From the NCBI GenBank assembly GCA_051252455.1, contig JBPOFM010000008.1, positions 62,001 through 126,000 on the forward strand: DNA of 64,000 nucleotides, in the 5' to 3' direction. This document shows positions 42,383-51,726 of the stretch, piece by piece. Both the position numbers and the translations under genes were made by a program. The first letter of the stretch is position 1, and the number at the start of each line of letters is the position of its first letter. The notes below the pieces were generated by a model. The model searched no databases and was not told the origin of the DNA. It saw only the letters and a program-made list of their open reading frames with translations. The DNA is from JBPOFM01 sp051252455. Its GTDB lineage: Bacteria; Bacteroidota; Bacteroidia; Flavobacteriales; Flavobacteriaceae.

Positions 42383-43099
42383 ATGAAAAAAACAATTCTA
42401 TTCATCGCAGTGTTGCTTGTTGCAACTACCATTCAAGCTCAAAAGAAAATAAAAGGAAACGGCAACATGACGACTGTTACCCGAACCACATCAGATTATG
42501 ACGGCATCAAATGTGCAGGATCTTTTGATTACGTTCTAGTTGCTGGGACAGAAGGCAAAATCACCATTGAAGGTGAAGAAAATCTAATCCAATACATTAT
42601 CACGGAGGTTAAAGGGGGTAATTTGATTATTAAGACTGAAAATAAAATCAATTTGCAGGTCAGTAATAACAACACCATCAAAATAACAATTCCTTTTAAA
42701 GATATTAGCGCAGTATCTATGGCCGGATCCGGTAATTTATGGAACGAAAACAAAATCACCTCAACAGACATGAATGTTTCTATAGCAGGTTCTGGAGCTA
42801 TGAAATTAAAAATGGAAGCTTCTTCAACAAAAGCCAGTATTGCTGGTTCTGGCGACTTAACACTTACTGGAAGCACAAACAACTTAGATGCTAGCGTGGC
42901 AGGCTCCGGTGAATTTCATGGTTTTGACTTGCTTGCCAATAACACCGAAATTTCTGTAGCTGGTTCTGGCGTTGCTGATGTAGTTTGTAATAAAAGTTTA
43001 AAAGCGAATGTCGCTGGTTCAGGTGATATTAGATATATAGGAAATCCAAAAATCGAAAGTACAAAAGTCGCTGGTTCTGGAAGTATAGAAAGTAAATAA
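42383..43099 (+). CDS. Head-GIN domain (DUF2807) secreted protein
   Basis: 238 residues: signal peptide MKKTILFIAVLLVATTIQAQ, then a head-GIN domain. The hallmark is the recurring AGSG turn (about eight copies, e.g. VSMAGSGNLW, VSIAGSGAM, VAGSGEFHG, VAGSGVADV), which forms a beta-helix with glycine turns. The family is often called 'putative auto-transporter adhesin', but no autotransporter barrel or type IX signal is visible here. It ends the sigma-factor operon, with a strong terminator downstream. Confidence 0.9.
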   Translation: MKKTILFIAVLLVATTIQAQKKIKGNGNMTTVTRTTSDYDGIKCAGSFDYVLVAGTEGKITIEGEENLIQYIITEVKGGNLIIKTENKINLQVSNNNTIKITIPFKDISAVSMAGSGNLWNENKITSTDMNVSIAGSGAMKLKMEASSTKASIAGSGDLTLTGSTNNLDASVAGSGEFHGFDLLANNTEISVAGSGVADVVCNKSLKANVAGSGDIRYIGNPKIESTKVAGSGSIESK

Positions 43100-43114
43100 T
43101 GAGTTAACGTAATT

Positions 43115-43154
43115 AAAAAAGCCTGTATTCAAGAGTGGAATACAGGCTTTTTTA
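43115..43154. terminator. Strong bidirectional terminator
   Basis: Fourteen-pair stem AAAAGCCTGTATTC / GAATACAGGCTTTT with a 7-base loop and T runs on both strands, between convergent genes. Confidence 0.93.
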
Positions 43155-43168
43155 AATTGAAATTTTAT

Positions 43169-44074
43169 TTAGAAATAAACTACATCAAAACTTCCTTCAG
43201 TTATTTCGTAAGTTGCTCCTGTTCCTCCGAAAACTGCTTCAGAAGTAAACTCAAACGTTCCTACAATATGCTTATTTGCGATATCGTGTGTAGTTATTGT
43301 AAAAGTCCCAGTACCAATTGTGATTTCAGACGTACTTACATTATATTGTGCCAAAGGAACGCTTCCAAATCCACCAAAATCATAAGTTCCAGGTGCCACT
43401 TCTGAATCAAAATATAAACCAATTGTTTCATTGCTATTTTTTGTAGCGGTAATACCAAGTGATGATTGACCACCTGTAGATAAATTTACTCCTGCTACTA
43501 AATCCTCAACGAATTCTGCTCCGTCAACTTTGGCGAAGAATTGATTATCATTCGCAACCAAACCATCAATATAAGGAATACGATTAAATGAACCATTTGT
43601 AAATTCCTTAACTTCTTCAGTGTTTCCGTTTGTTCCTGTAAAGTTAAAAGTTCCTGAGATTGTTAAATTGACTTCATCAATTTCGGTAATAACGACTTCG
43701 CCTTGAGCTGTTGTTCCGTCACCTATGGATACAAAAACACCTGATCCATCATTATTAGGCTCTATATATGCTGCTCCATTCACCTCAACTTGGTTCATGG
43801 TAACTCCTAATTGGTAAGTTCCTACTGTAGAGCCAAATACAGTGATATTAACATTTTCACCTTCCGTTCCTCTTAGACCTGCAATGTTAATATTATTATC
43901 GATAATTGTAGAGCTAACAACGTCTGCAACATACGTTTGACCATCAAAATCAACTTGAAAGGTACCTGCAGCGGCTGGAGGATTATTGTTTGAGTCATCA
44001 GAATCACTACAGGATTGCACCATTAACAATGTAGAGGCCATCATCAATGTAAAAAATAGTTTAAAATGTTTCAT
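43169..44074 (-). CDS. Lipoprotein with tandem beta domains (DUF6252-like)
   Basis: 301 residues from the ATG at 44072-44074. A longer frame reaches 44164 but has no signal sequence and would overlap the MFS gene, so it is rejected. The signal MKHFKLFFTLMMASTLLMVQSC has a lipobox Cys near 22, followed by an Asp/Ser/Asn-rich linker. Two homologous domains follow (about 37-160 and 165-301), each with a YQL/YDF strand and ending GTF(N/E)FT...xGSF(N/D)xxx(Y/F). This suggests an internal duplication. DUF6252 is a tentative match. Confidence 0.7.
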   Translation of the reverse strand: MKHFKLFFTLMMASTLLMVQSCSDSDDSNNNPPAAAGTFQVDFDGQTYVADVVSSTIIDNNINIAGLRGTEGENVNITVFGSTVGTYQLGVTMNQVEVNGAAYIEPNNDGSGVFVSIGDGTTAQGEVVITEIDEVNLTISGTFNFTGTNGNTEEVKEFTNGSFNRIPYIDGLVANDNQFFAKVDGAEFVEDLVAGVNLSTGGQSSLGITATKNSNETIGLYFDSEVAPGTYDFGGFGSVPLAQYNVSTSEITIGTGTFTITTHDIANKHIVGTFEFTSEAVFGGTGATYEITEGSFDVVYF

Positions 44075-44126
44075 TGTTAGTCTTTTTTTAAGATTTGTGG
44101 CAAACATAACAATTTTCTTTAACAAA

Positions 44127-45419
44127 TTAATTTTTAGGCACTCTAAATAACAAAACGATCCCAATTAAAAAAAACACGAACAAAAACAAAATTGCATTAC
44201 GCATACTACCAGTGATTTGGTCGATGGTTGCGAAAATGACCATTCCTATGACGATTCCTATTTTTTCTGCAACATCATAAAAACTGAAGTAAGATGTGGT
44301 ATCTTTTGTATCTGGTAAAAATTTTGAATAGGTCGAGCGCGCTAACGCCTGAATTCCTCCCATTACAAAACCGACAAAAGCGGCCGCAATGTAAAAGTCT
44401 AATGGTGTAATCATGAAATAGGCATAAAAACATAATCCCATCCATACAAAATTGACAACGATCAAGGTTTTGATGTTTCCAAATTTTGATGATGCTTTTG
44501 ATGTCAATATAGCTCCAACGACTGCCACAATTTGGATGATTAGGATACTAATAATTAGACCCATGGTTTTTTCGTCAGCATCTGCCCATGCAATCTCCTC
44601 TTCACCAAAATAAACGGCTACCAACATAATTGTCTGCACTGCCATACTGAACACAAAAAATGCAGTCAAATAACGTTTCAATCTCAAATTCTGGGTGAGC
44701 TGACCCCAAACAACTATCAACTCTTTAAAACCATTAAATACAACGTCCTTCGTTACTTTGTGACCTTTTGAACTTCCTTTTGGCAACCAATAAAAAGAAT
44801 ATTGACTAAAAACGATCCACCATAATCCCACAGTAATAAAGGAATAACGCATCATTTCAACTTTATCAGCTGTTTCGTCTTGACTCATGACCATAGCCAA
44901 ATTCACGATCAGCAAAAGTACACTTCCTATATAACCCATAGAAAAGCCCTTGGCACTGACCTTGTCTTGTTGTTCTTCAAAAGCAATATCAGGCAAGTAT
45001 GAATTATAAAACACCAAACTTCCCCAATACCCAATAAGTCCCATAAAATAAAATAATAAACTTAAATAAATTCTATCAAGACTAAACCAATAGAGTCCAA
45101 TACATCCAGCACCACCAACATAGCAGAAAAATTTCATGAAGTTTTTCTTGTTCCCCACGTAATCTGCGATTCCTGATAACAATGGTGAGGTAAAAGAGAC
45201 TACCAAAAATGTAAAGGCTGTCACAAACGTAATTAGTGCAGTGCTCTTAAATTCAAACCCAAAGGCAGGAACCACCTTTTCTAATTGGTTGACAAACAAT
45301 GCTGAATAGAAAATTGGAAAGATCGAAGATGCAATGGTCAGTGTATACACCGAATTTGCCCAATCATAAAACGCCCAAGCGTTGAGCAGTTTTTTACTCC
45401 CTTTTTCTAATTCTGCCAT
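44127..45419 (-). CDS. MFS transporter, UMF1 (Atg22-like) family
   Basis: 430 residues with about 12 membrane helices and the UMF1 N-terminus LNAWAFYDWANSVYTL. This family (vacuolar Atg22-like) includes amino-acid effluxers in yeast; bacterial substrates are mostly undefined. Motifs such as SPLLSGIADYVGNKK (about 80-95) match the MFS loop 2-3 signature. It is monocistronic on the minus strand, between the lipoprotein gene and the M48 protease gene. Confidence 0.88.
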   Translation of the reverse strand: MAELEKGSKKLLNAWAFYDWANSVYTLTIASSIFPIFYSALFVNQLEKVVPAFGFEFKSTALITFVTAFTFLVVSFTSPLLSGIADYVGNKKNFMKFFCYVGGAGCIGLYWFSLDRIYLSLLFYFMGLIGYWGSLVFYNSYLPDIAFEEQQDKVSAKGFSMGYIGSVLLLIVNLAMVMSQDETADKVEMMRYSFITVGLWWIVFSQYSFYWLPKGSSKGHKVTKDVVFNGFKELIVVWGQLTQNLRLKRYLTAFFVFSMAVQTIMLVAVYFGEEEIAWADADEKTMGLIISILIIQIVAVVGAILTSKASSKFGNIKTLIVVNFVWMGLCFYAYFMITPLDFYIAAAFVGFVMGGIQALARSTYSKFLPDTKDTTSYFSFYDVAEKIGIVIGMVIFATIDQITGSMRNAILFLFVFFLIGIVLLFRVPKN

Positions 45420-45492
45420 AATGTAAAAATAAAAGCTGCTCTTAAGTAGAGCAGCTTCGAAAGTTATATAAATATTTTAATATATGGGTTAT

Positions 45493-46305
45493 CTAACGTT
45501 TAAATGATGTCACACCGAATTTTTTAGCTTCTTCTTTCGCTCTGGGCGCAAGCGCTTCAATGTTAGCAATACGTGATGCATTACTTGGATGCGTACTCAT
45601 AAACTCTGGTGGTGCTTCTCCCCCACTGTTGGCATCCATCCGCCTCCATAAATCAGCTCCTTCTATAGGGTCGTAACCTGCAATTGCCATTAAATACAAA
45701 CCGATTTCATCAGCTTCGGTTTCATGACTTCTGCTAAAAGGTAACATTACACCAACTTGTGTACCTACACCATAGGCTTGATTGAAAATGTTCAATGTTT
45801 GCTCATCTTTAATGGCAACATTCCCTGCGATTGCTCCTACTTGCTGTAGTGTACCTGCACTCATACGTTGCTGTCCATGATTTGCAAGCGCGTGCGCCAC
45901 CTCATGACCCATAATTGCTGCGATTCCGGCTTCACCATCGGCAATTGGTAATATTCCAGTGTAGAAAACGATTTTTCCTCCAGGCATACACCATGCATTT
46001 ACTGTTGCATCATCCACGAGATTGTACTCCCACTTATAATCAGTTAGATAACCTTGATATCCATTTGCATCTAACCAACGTTCTGCCGCTACTGCAATTT
46101 TTTGACCAACATTTTTAACCATATTGGCGTCTGCTGTACCTTTAACGACCTTATTTTCTGTTAAAAATTGGTCATATTGAGCAAATGCCGTTGGGAAAAT
46201 TTGCGAATTCGGAACCAATGCCAATGTTTGTTTACCTGTAAAAGGATTGGTTTTACAAGCTAAAAACAATAAGACGGCTCCTAATGCTACTATTCTATTT
46301 TTCAT
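45493..46305 (-). CDS. M48-family metallopeptidase (lipoprotein)
   Basis: 270 residues with a lipoprotein signal (VALGAVLLFLACKTNPF; Cys near 17). The zinc motif is HEVAHALANH (HExxH) near 130-139, with the third ligand in the SRSHETEADEIGL segment near 195. The arrangement matches periplasmic Oma1/LoiP-like M48 peptidases, which handle outer-membrane protein quality control. It has no membrane helices, so it is tethered by its lipid. It is convergent with nothing and stands between UMF1 and GH31. Confidence 0.9.
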   Translation of the reverse strand: MKNRIVALGAVLLFLACKTNPFTGKQTLALVPNSQIFPTAFAQYDQFLTENKVVKGTADANMVKNVGQKIAVAAERWLDANGYQGYLTDYKWEYNLVDDATVNAWCMPGGKIVFYTGILPIADGEAGIAAIMGHEVAHALANHGQQRMSAGTLQQVGAIAGNVAIKDEQTLNIFNQAYGVGTQVGVMLPFSRSHETEADEIGLYLMAIAGYDPIEGADLWRRMDANSGGEAPPEFMSTHPSNASRIANIEALAPRAKEEAKKFGVTSFKR

Positions 46306-46392
46306 TTTGGATTTTTTTATGCATATAAAAGTACAAAATTCGGGATGTATAGATTTGACACATATACGATTTTAATGGTCACATTTAAAAAA

Positions 46393-48798
46393 TTATTTTC
46401 CAATTAAATGAATCTCGGAAAAGTTTTTATCCACTATCATCGTATTCTCTCCATTCATTTTAATCTCACTCAATGGTACCTCAACATTATCAATTTGAAC
46501 TTTATCAACTTTAAAAGGAACGTTACGAAAATGTAGTTTGAAGGTATTATAGGTCGTCATGTACTTTCCTTCCTTATGTTGTTGAATAATTAATTCATTT
46601 TCTTTACCTGTTAATTTGAAAGTTCTTAAACTATAACGTCCTTTTGTATAATCATATCCATCATGTGCATCGTCAAATAAAGTCGAATCTTCTTTGCCCT
46701 TTTTATAGTAAACATCTAAAGTAATTTCATCTATTTCTTTTTCACCGACGTATTGTTGTATCGGATATTTTGGAATGATGGCTCCTTCTTTCACAAACAT
46801 AGGGATGCTATCGATATCCGCATCTACCCAAGCCTCTCTTCCACCATTGACCACTTGATCTGTCCAGTAGTTGACCCATTTACCTTTTGGGAAAAACATA
46901 CGTCTGCCGCGCGCATTCGGCTCTAATATTGGGCAAACTAATATTTGTTCTCCAAAAATAAATTCGTCATTTCTATAATGGGTATGAACATCATCTTGGT
47001 CATAAAGCACCAGAGATTTCAACATTGGGACACCTTCATCGACATATTTCCAAAAAGAAGTATATAAGTAAGGCAACAGTTGATAACGCAATTCTATAAA
47101 TTTCCGAACAATATTGGTTACATCTTCATCAAACGCCCAAGGTTCTTGATTTCCATGATCTCCAGAGGAGTGTACACGACAAAACGGATGAAATACACCT
47201 AACTGAATCCAGCGTGTGAATAATTCGCCCTGCGGTTGCTCTGCAAAACCTCCTATGTCACTTCCTGCAAAGGAAAACCCAGACATGGCCATCCGTTGTG
47301 CTTGCACGTTAGCAATCCACAAATGTTCCCAAGTGGCGACATTATCTCCTGTCCACGTTGAGCAATAACGTTGTGTTCCTGAATAGGCTGCACGAGTAAT
47401 GACAAAAGGACGTTTTGGATAGGCAAATTTTTTGACACCTTGATAGGTTGCTCTTGCCATTTGCATACCATACACATTATGTGCCTTTCTGTGGCTGCAA
47501 CGATTACCATCATATTCATGACGCACATCATCTGGAAAGGTTTTATTTGGCACTTCCATAACTGCTGGCTCATTCATGTCATTCCAAACCCCTTTGACAC
47601 CAATGTCTTCAACCAACTCACGGAATAATTCTGACCACCAATCGCGAACTTTTTTATTTGTAAAATCTGGGAAATAGCATTCGCCAGGCCACACTTTACC
47701 TTTCATGTAAGGACCATCGGCACGTTTACAGAAATAATCTTTATCCAAGGCTTCCTTGAAAACATCGTAATCTTTATCGATTTTGATTCCTGGATCGATG
47801 ATCACGACTGTTTTGAAACCATCGTCCGCCAATTCCTTTACCATTCGTTTAGGATCCGGAAAATGTTCCTTACTCCATGTAAAACAGCGGAATCCTTCCA
47901 TATAATCTATATCCAAATAAATGGCATCGCAAGGAATCTTTAAATCTCTAAATTTTTTGGTGATTTCCTTGACATTGCTTTCTGGATAATAACTCCATTT
48001 ACATTGGTGAAACCCTAATGCCCATAATGGTGGTAATTGATGTGGTTTTCCTGTTAAATCGGTATAATTTGCAACGACATCTTCCATTTTTGGTCCATAG
48101 ATGAAATAATAATTCATCTCACCACCTTGTGCCCAAAAACTGGTCACATTTCGACGTTCATTTGAAAAATCAAAATACGAACGGAAAGTGTTGTCAAAAA
48201 AGACGCCATAAGCTTTCTTGTTATATAATCCTGTGTAAAATGGGATCGCTTTATAGATTGGGTCTGTTCCTTTTCCGTATGCATATGAATCGGTCACCCA
48301 GTTTTCAAATCGCTTGCCTTTTAAGTTTAAATCAACCGGTTTATCACCTAGACCGAAATAGCTTTCGCCATCATGCGATTGCTTACTCATCTTTACAATA
48401 TTTCCACCATATTGATAGCTCTCTTCCCAATGAAATCCTAATTCATCCTTATTGATGAGTTGACCGTCCAAAGCATCATAAATCGCAACTTTCAAGTTTG
48501 ATTTTTGGATGATACAAATCAATTTTGAAGTTGTGATTGTGTAGGAGTCTTTATCTTCATCGATGACCAGATGATTGTAGCCTGTACTAGCGTATTTCGT
48601 AATGGCATACGAAAAGTCCTTATCAAAAGTCCCTGTTGTAGTATAACGAAACCGCAAAACACTATCGCGTACGATGGTCATTTCTAAAACCACGTCATTC
48701 TCTGCGGAAAAATATAGGGTGTCAACGTCTTTTTTGTAGGCTACTATTTTTGATGGGAATAAATTTCCTTTTTGTTCTAATTCGGTGTTAACAATCAT
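46393..48798 (-). CDS. Glycoside hydrolase family 31 (alpha-glucosidase)
   Basis: 801 residues: N-terminal beta-sandwich (about 1-245), (beta/alpha)8 barrel with the nucleophile Asp in GVWNDMNEPAV near 407 and a downstream acid/base region around FAGSDIGGF (about 510), then C-terminal beta domains. The YLDIDYMEGF and FKTVVIIDPG motifs also fit GH31. No signal peptide is visible, so it is probably cytoplasmic, trimming alpha-1,4/1,6-glucans or disaccharides. It neighbours glgB on the same strand, which suggests a joint role in glycogen or maltodextrin turnover. Confidence 0.94.
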   Translation of the reverse strand: MIVNTELEQKGNLFPSKIVAYKKDVDTLYFSAENDVVLEMTIVRDSVLRFRYTTTGTFDKDFSYAITKYASTGYNHLVIDEDKDSYTITTSKLICIIQKSNLKVAIYDALDGQLINKDELGFHWEESYQYGGNIVKMSKQSHDGESYFGLGDKPVDLNLKGKRFENWVTDSYAYGKGTDPIYKAIPFYTGLYNKKAYGVFFDNTFRSYFDFSNERRNVTSFWAQGGEMNYYFIYGPKMEDVVANYTDLTGKPHQLPPLWALGFHQCKWSYYPESNVKEITKKFRDLKIPCDAIYLDIDYMEGFRCFTWSKEHFPDPKRMVKELADDGFKTVVIIDPGIKIDKDYDVFKEALDKDYFCKRADGPYMKGKVWPGECYFPDFTNKKVRDWWSELFRELVEDIGVKGVWNDMNEPAVMEVPNKTFPDDVRHEYDGNRCSHRKAHNVYGMQMARATYQGVKKFAYPKRPFVITRAAYSGTQRYCSTWTGDNVATWEHLWIANVQAQRMAMSGFSFAGSDIGGFAEQPQGELFTRWIQLGVFHPFCRVHSSGDHGNQEPWAFDEDVTNIVRKFIELRYQLLPYLYTSFWKYVDEGVPMLKSLVLYDQDDVHTHYRNDEFIFGEQILVCPILEPNARGRRMFFPKGKWVNYWTDQVVNGGREAWVDADIDSIPMFVKEGAIIPKYPIQQYVGEKEIDEITLDVYYKKGKEDSTLFDDAHDGYDYTKGRYSLRTFKLTGKENELIIQQHKEGKYMTTYNTFKLHFRNVPFKVDKVQIDNVEVPLSEIKMNGENTMIVDKNFSEIHLIGK

Positions 48799-48892
48799 AA
48801 TTTATATATAGGTAGAACACAAAAAAACGCATAAGTTTTCACATATAAAACAATAGTTTTAATGAATTGTTAACTATAACGATTTCGGTAAT

Positions 48893-50911
48893 TCAAGATT
48901 TGACACGATTATTTTTTACTAGATTTTTTTTATCTTTCGGTTTTCCAGCACTTTTCTTTGAGGTTGATTTAGACTGCTTCTTTACACTAGTTTTTTTTGA
49001 GATATCTGTGTATTTGAAAGCAACCATTCCCAAAGGCGGAATCGTTATTTCTGCTGAGAAATCACGGAAATGTTGTGGTTCTGTTTTAGATGAAAAGGGT
49101 TCATTATAAAAATCTCCTGTTCCATTATAAATTTTAGAATCACTGTTGAAAATCTCCTTTAACTTTCCTTTTTCGGGAAGCCCAATTTGATAGTCGTTTA
49201 ATGGAATTGGAGTCATATTACATACCACAATTACCGTATCCATTGGCTTTTCGGTTTTTCTGACATAGACATAAACGGAATTTTTATTGTCACTATGGTC
49301 GATCCATTCAAATCCTTCCCAGTCAAATTGTTTTTCATATAAGGCTGGTTCAATTCTATACAAACCATTTAAATCTTTGATGAGCGTTTGTATGCCTTTA
49401 TGGTAATCATATTGTAACAAATCCCAATCAAGTCCTTTAGTGAAATTCCACTCGCTGGTTTGGGCAAATTCACAACCTTGAAATAACAATTTAGTTCCCG
49501 GATGCGTAAACATATAGCTATAAAGCACTCTTAAGTTTGCAAACTTTTGCCATTCATCACCTGGCATCTTATGGATCATTGATGCTTTGCCATGAACAAC
49601 TTCATCATGCGAAAACGGTAAGACGAAATTCTCTGTAAAGGCATAGGTCAAAGCGAACGTCAAATCATTTTGATGAAACTGTCTGTATATTGGCTCTTTT
49701 GCAAAATAAGCCAAGGTATCATGCATCCAACCCATCATCCATTTCATTCCAAAACCTAAACCACCTAAAAAGGTTGGTTTTGATACCATTGGAAATGCTG
49801 TAGATTCTTCGGCAATGGTCTGTACATCTGGGAAACTACTATAGACTGCTTCATTCATATCTCGCATAAAAGCAATCGCTTCTAAATTTTCGCGTCCTCC
49901 AAAGATATTTGGTTCCCACTGACCTTCATCTCTTGAGTAATCTAAAAACAGCATCGAAGCAACGGCATCCACTCGCAAACCATCTATATGGTATTGGTCT
50001 AACCAATAGATAGCGTTACTGATCAAAAATGATTTCACTTCATTCCGTCCATAATTGAATATCAAACTTTTCCAATCGTTATGATAGCCTTTTCTCCTAT
50101 CTGGATGCTCATAAAGACAGGAACCATCAAAATAGCCCAAACCATGTGCATCTTCCGGGAAATGCGATGGTACCCAATCGAGAATCACTCCGATATCATT
50201 TTTATGGAAGGTGTCCACCAAATGTTTAAATTCTTCAGGATAACCAAATCGCGACGTTGGCGCAAAATAACCAGTGATCTGATATCCCCAACTTGGATCG
50301 TATGGATATTCCATGACTGGCATTAATTCCACATGGGTGAAATTCATTTCTTTCACGTAGGCAACCAGATCTTCTGACATTTCATGATAAGACAAAAATC
50401 GGTCTTCAGTTGCATGGCGTTTCCAAGATCCCAAATGCACTTCATACACCGAAAATGGAGCGTCCAAGGCATTATGATCTTTCCGCTTTTTCATCCATCT
50501 GTTGTCCTTCCACTTATAATCGTCATCCCAAACAATGGAAGCAGTTTGTGGTGGATGCTCATTGCGACGCGCATATGGATCTGCCTTTTCGGTGACAACC
50601 CCTTCAATGACGCTATGTATTTTATATTTATAGACCGTACCTTTTGAAACATTAGGTATAAAGCCTTCCCAAATACCACTTTTGTCCCAACGAACATGCA
50701 ATTTGTGCGCACCATCTTTCCATAAGTTAAAATCTCCAGTCACAGACACTTGTTTTGCGCTTGGTGCCCATACAGAAAAATAGGTTCCTTCGACACCATT
50801 TAATGTAGTGATGTGCGAACCGAATTTTTCATACAATCGAAAATGCTTTCCAGCGAAAAAAAGATTGATATCAAAATCTGTAAATAAACTGTGAGTGATA
50901 ACTTCTGCCAT
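48893..50911 (-). CDS. glgB: 1,4-alpha-glucan branching enzyme
   Basis: 672 residues: CBM48 domain (about 20-125; GTYFSVWAPSAKQVSVTGDF), then the GH13 barrel with the nucleophile Asp in GLRVDAVASM near 315, the acid Glu in IAEESTAF near 364 and SHDEVVHGK near 435, and a C-terminal beta domain. It introduces alpha-1,6 branches in glycogen. The last about 37 residues form a Lys/Ser-rich tail unusual for GlgB (KKTSVKKQSKSTSKK). No glgA or glgC lies in the window. Confidence 0.95.
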   Translation of the reverse strand: MAEVITHSLFTDFDINLFFAGKHFRLYEKFGSHITTLNGVEGTYFSVWAPSAKQVSVTGDFNLWKDGAHKLHVRWDKSGIWEGFIPNVSKGTVYKYKIHSVIEGVVTEKADPYARRNEHPPQTASIVWDDDYKWKDNRWMKKRKDHNALDAPFSVYEVHLGSWKRHATEDRFLSYHEMSEDLVAYVKEMNFTHVELMPVMEYPYDPSWGYQITGYFAPTSRFGYPEEFKHLVDTFHKNDIGVILDWVPSHFPEDAHGLGYFDGSCLYEHPDRRKGYHNDWKSLIFNYGRNEVKSFLISNAIYWLDQYHIDGLRVDAVASMLFLDYSRDEGQWEPNIFGGRENLEAIAFMRDMNEAVYSSFPDVQTIAEESTAFPMVSKPTFLGGLGFGMKWMMGWMHDTLAYFAKEPIYRQFHQNDLTFALTYAFTENFVLPFSHDEVVHGKASMIHKMPGDEWQKFANLRVLYSYMFTHPGTKLLFQGCEFAQTSEWNFTKGLDWDLLQYDYHKGIQTLIKDLNGLYRIEPALYEKQFDWEGFEWIDHSDNKNSVYVYVRKTEKPMDTVIVVCNMTPIPLNDYQIGLPEKGKLKEIFNSDSKIYNGTGDFYNEPFSSKTEPQHFRDFSAEITIPPLGMVAFKYTDISKKTSVKKQSKSTSKKSAGKPKDKKNLVKNNRVKS

Positions 50912-51114
50912 TGATTGGTACGGGTGTTTATTAAAACCTATAATTTGTTACCAATTTACCATTTTTTGAATAAAATAGAGTAAAAACCGAAAGTATTAAT
51001 TCTGCGTACAAATACTAAAGGGAGATGAATTCGAAAGTTTAAAAAAATTAGCGTTCCTTTAAGAAAGAATTTGATTCTATTCTCGACTTAAAACAAACAA
51101 ATCAAATCTATATT

Positions 51115-51615
51115 ATGAGACACATAGCATTACTACTGATTGTAACTTCAATATTTAGTTGCAATTCGTCTGCACAGAAAAAAGAGACTGCGAATAATGA
51201 AACGCAAGAAACAGCACGGTTTAAGGTTAACAAAACAGATGCCGAATGGAAGGCCGAATTAACACCAGACCAATATTACATTCTTCGAAAAGCAGGCACT
51301 GAAGCTCCTTTTTCAAGTCCTTTAAATAAAAAATACGAAGCCGGAACTTATGTCTGCGCTGCTTGCCAAACACCTTTGTTTAAAAGTGAACACAAATTTG
51401 ATTCAGGAACCGGTTGGCCAAGTTTTGATAGAGAAATCAAAGGAAATGTAGCGTACGGTAAAGACAATAAAATTGGTTATCCGCGTGATGAGGAACATTG
51501 TGCTACCTGTGGAGGTCATTTAGGGCATGTTTTTAATGATGGTCCGAGAGAAACAACAGGATTGCGTCATTGCATCAATGGTGATGCGTTGGAGTTTATT
51601 CCTGAAAAAGGATAA
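51115..51615 (+). CDS. msrB: Peptide-methionine (R)-S-oxide reductase (exported lipoprotein)
   Basis: 166 residues. The N-terminus MRHIALLLIVTSIFSC is a lipoprotein signal (Cys near 16). The MsrB domain follows: two zinc CxxC pairs (CAACQTP near 80 and CATCGGHLGH near 125) and the catalytic Cys in GLRHCINGDALEF near 152. It reduces the R-sulphoxide of methionine. The lipoprotein signal places it in the envelope rather than the cytoplasm, where it would repair oxidised surface or periplasmic proteins. It is monocistronic. Confidence 0.93.
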   Translation: MRHIALLLIVTSIFSCNSSAQKKETANNETQETARFKVNKTDAEWKAELTPDQYYILRKAGTEAPFSSPLNKKYEAGTYVCAACQTPLFKSEHKFDSGTGWPSFDREIKGNVAYGKDNKIGYPRDEEHCATCGGHLGHVFNDGPRETTGLRHCINGDALEFIPEKG

Positions 51616-51726
51616 TATTCATATCTATAAAACTAAATAGTGATATAAAATCAAACTATGAATTCCCATGGTTAACCTGATTTTGTATCACTATTTCTGT
51701 GCGTAGTTACTTCAAAGACTCTTGTT

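Noticed and set aside
43169..44164. Longer start for the lipoprotein gene (adds 30 codons)
   Set aside because: The extension overlaps the UMF1 gene, and the internal ATG at 44072-44074 begins a proper lipoprotein signal.
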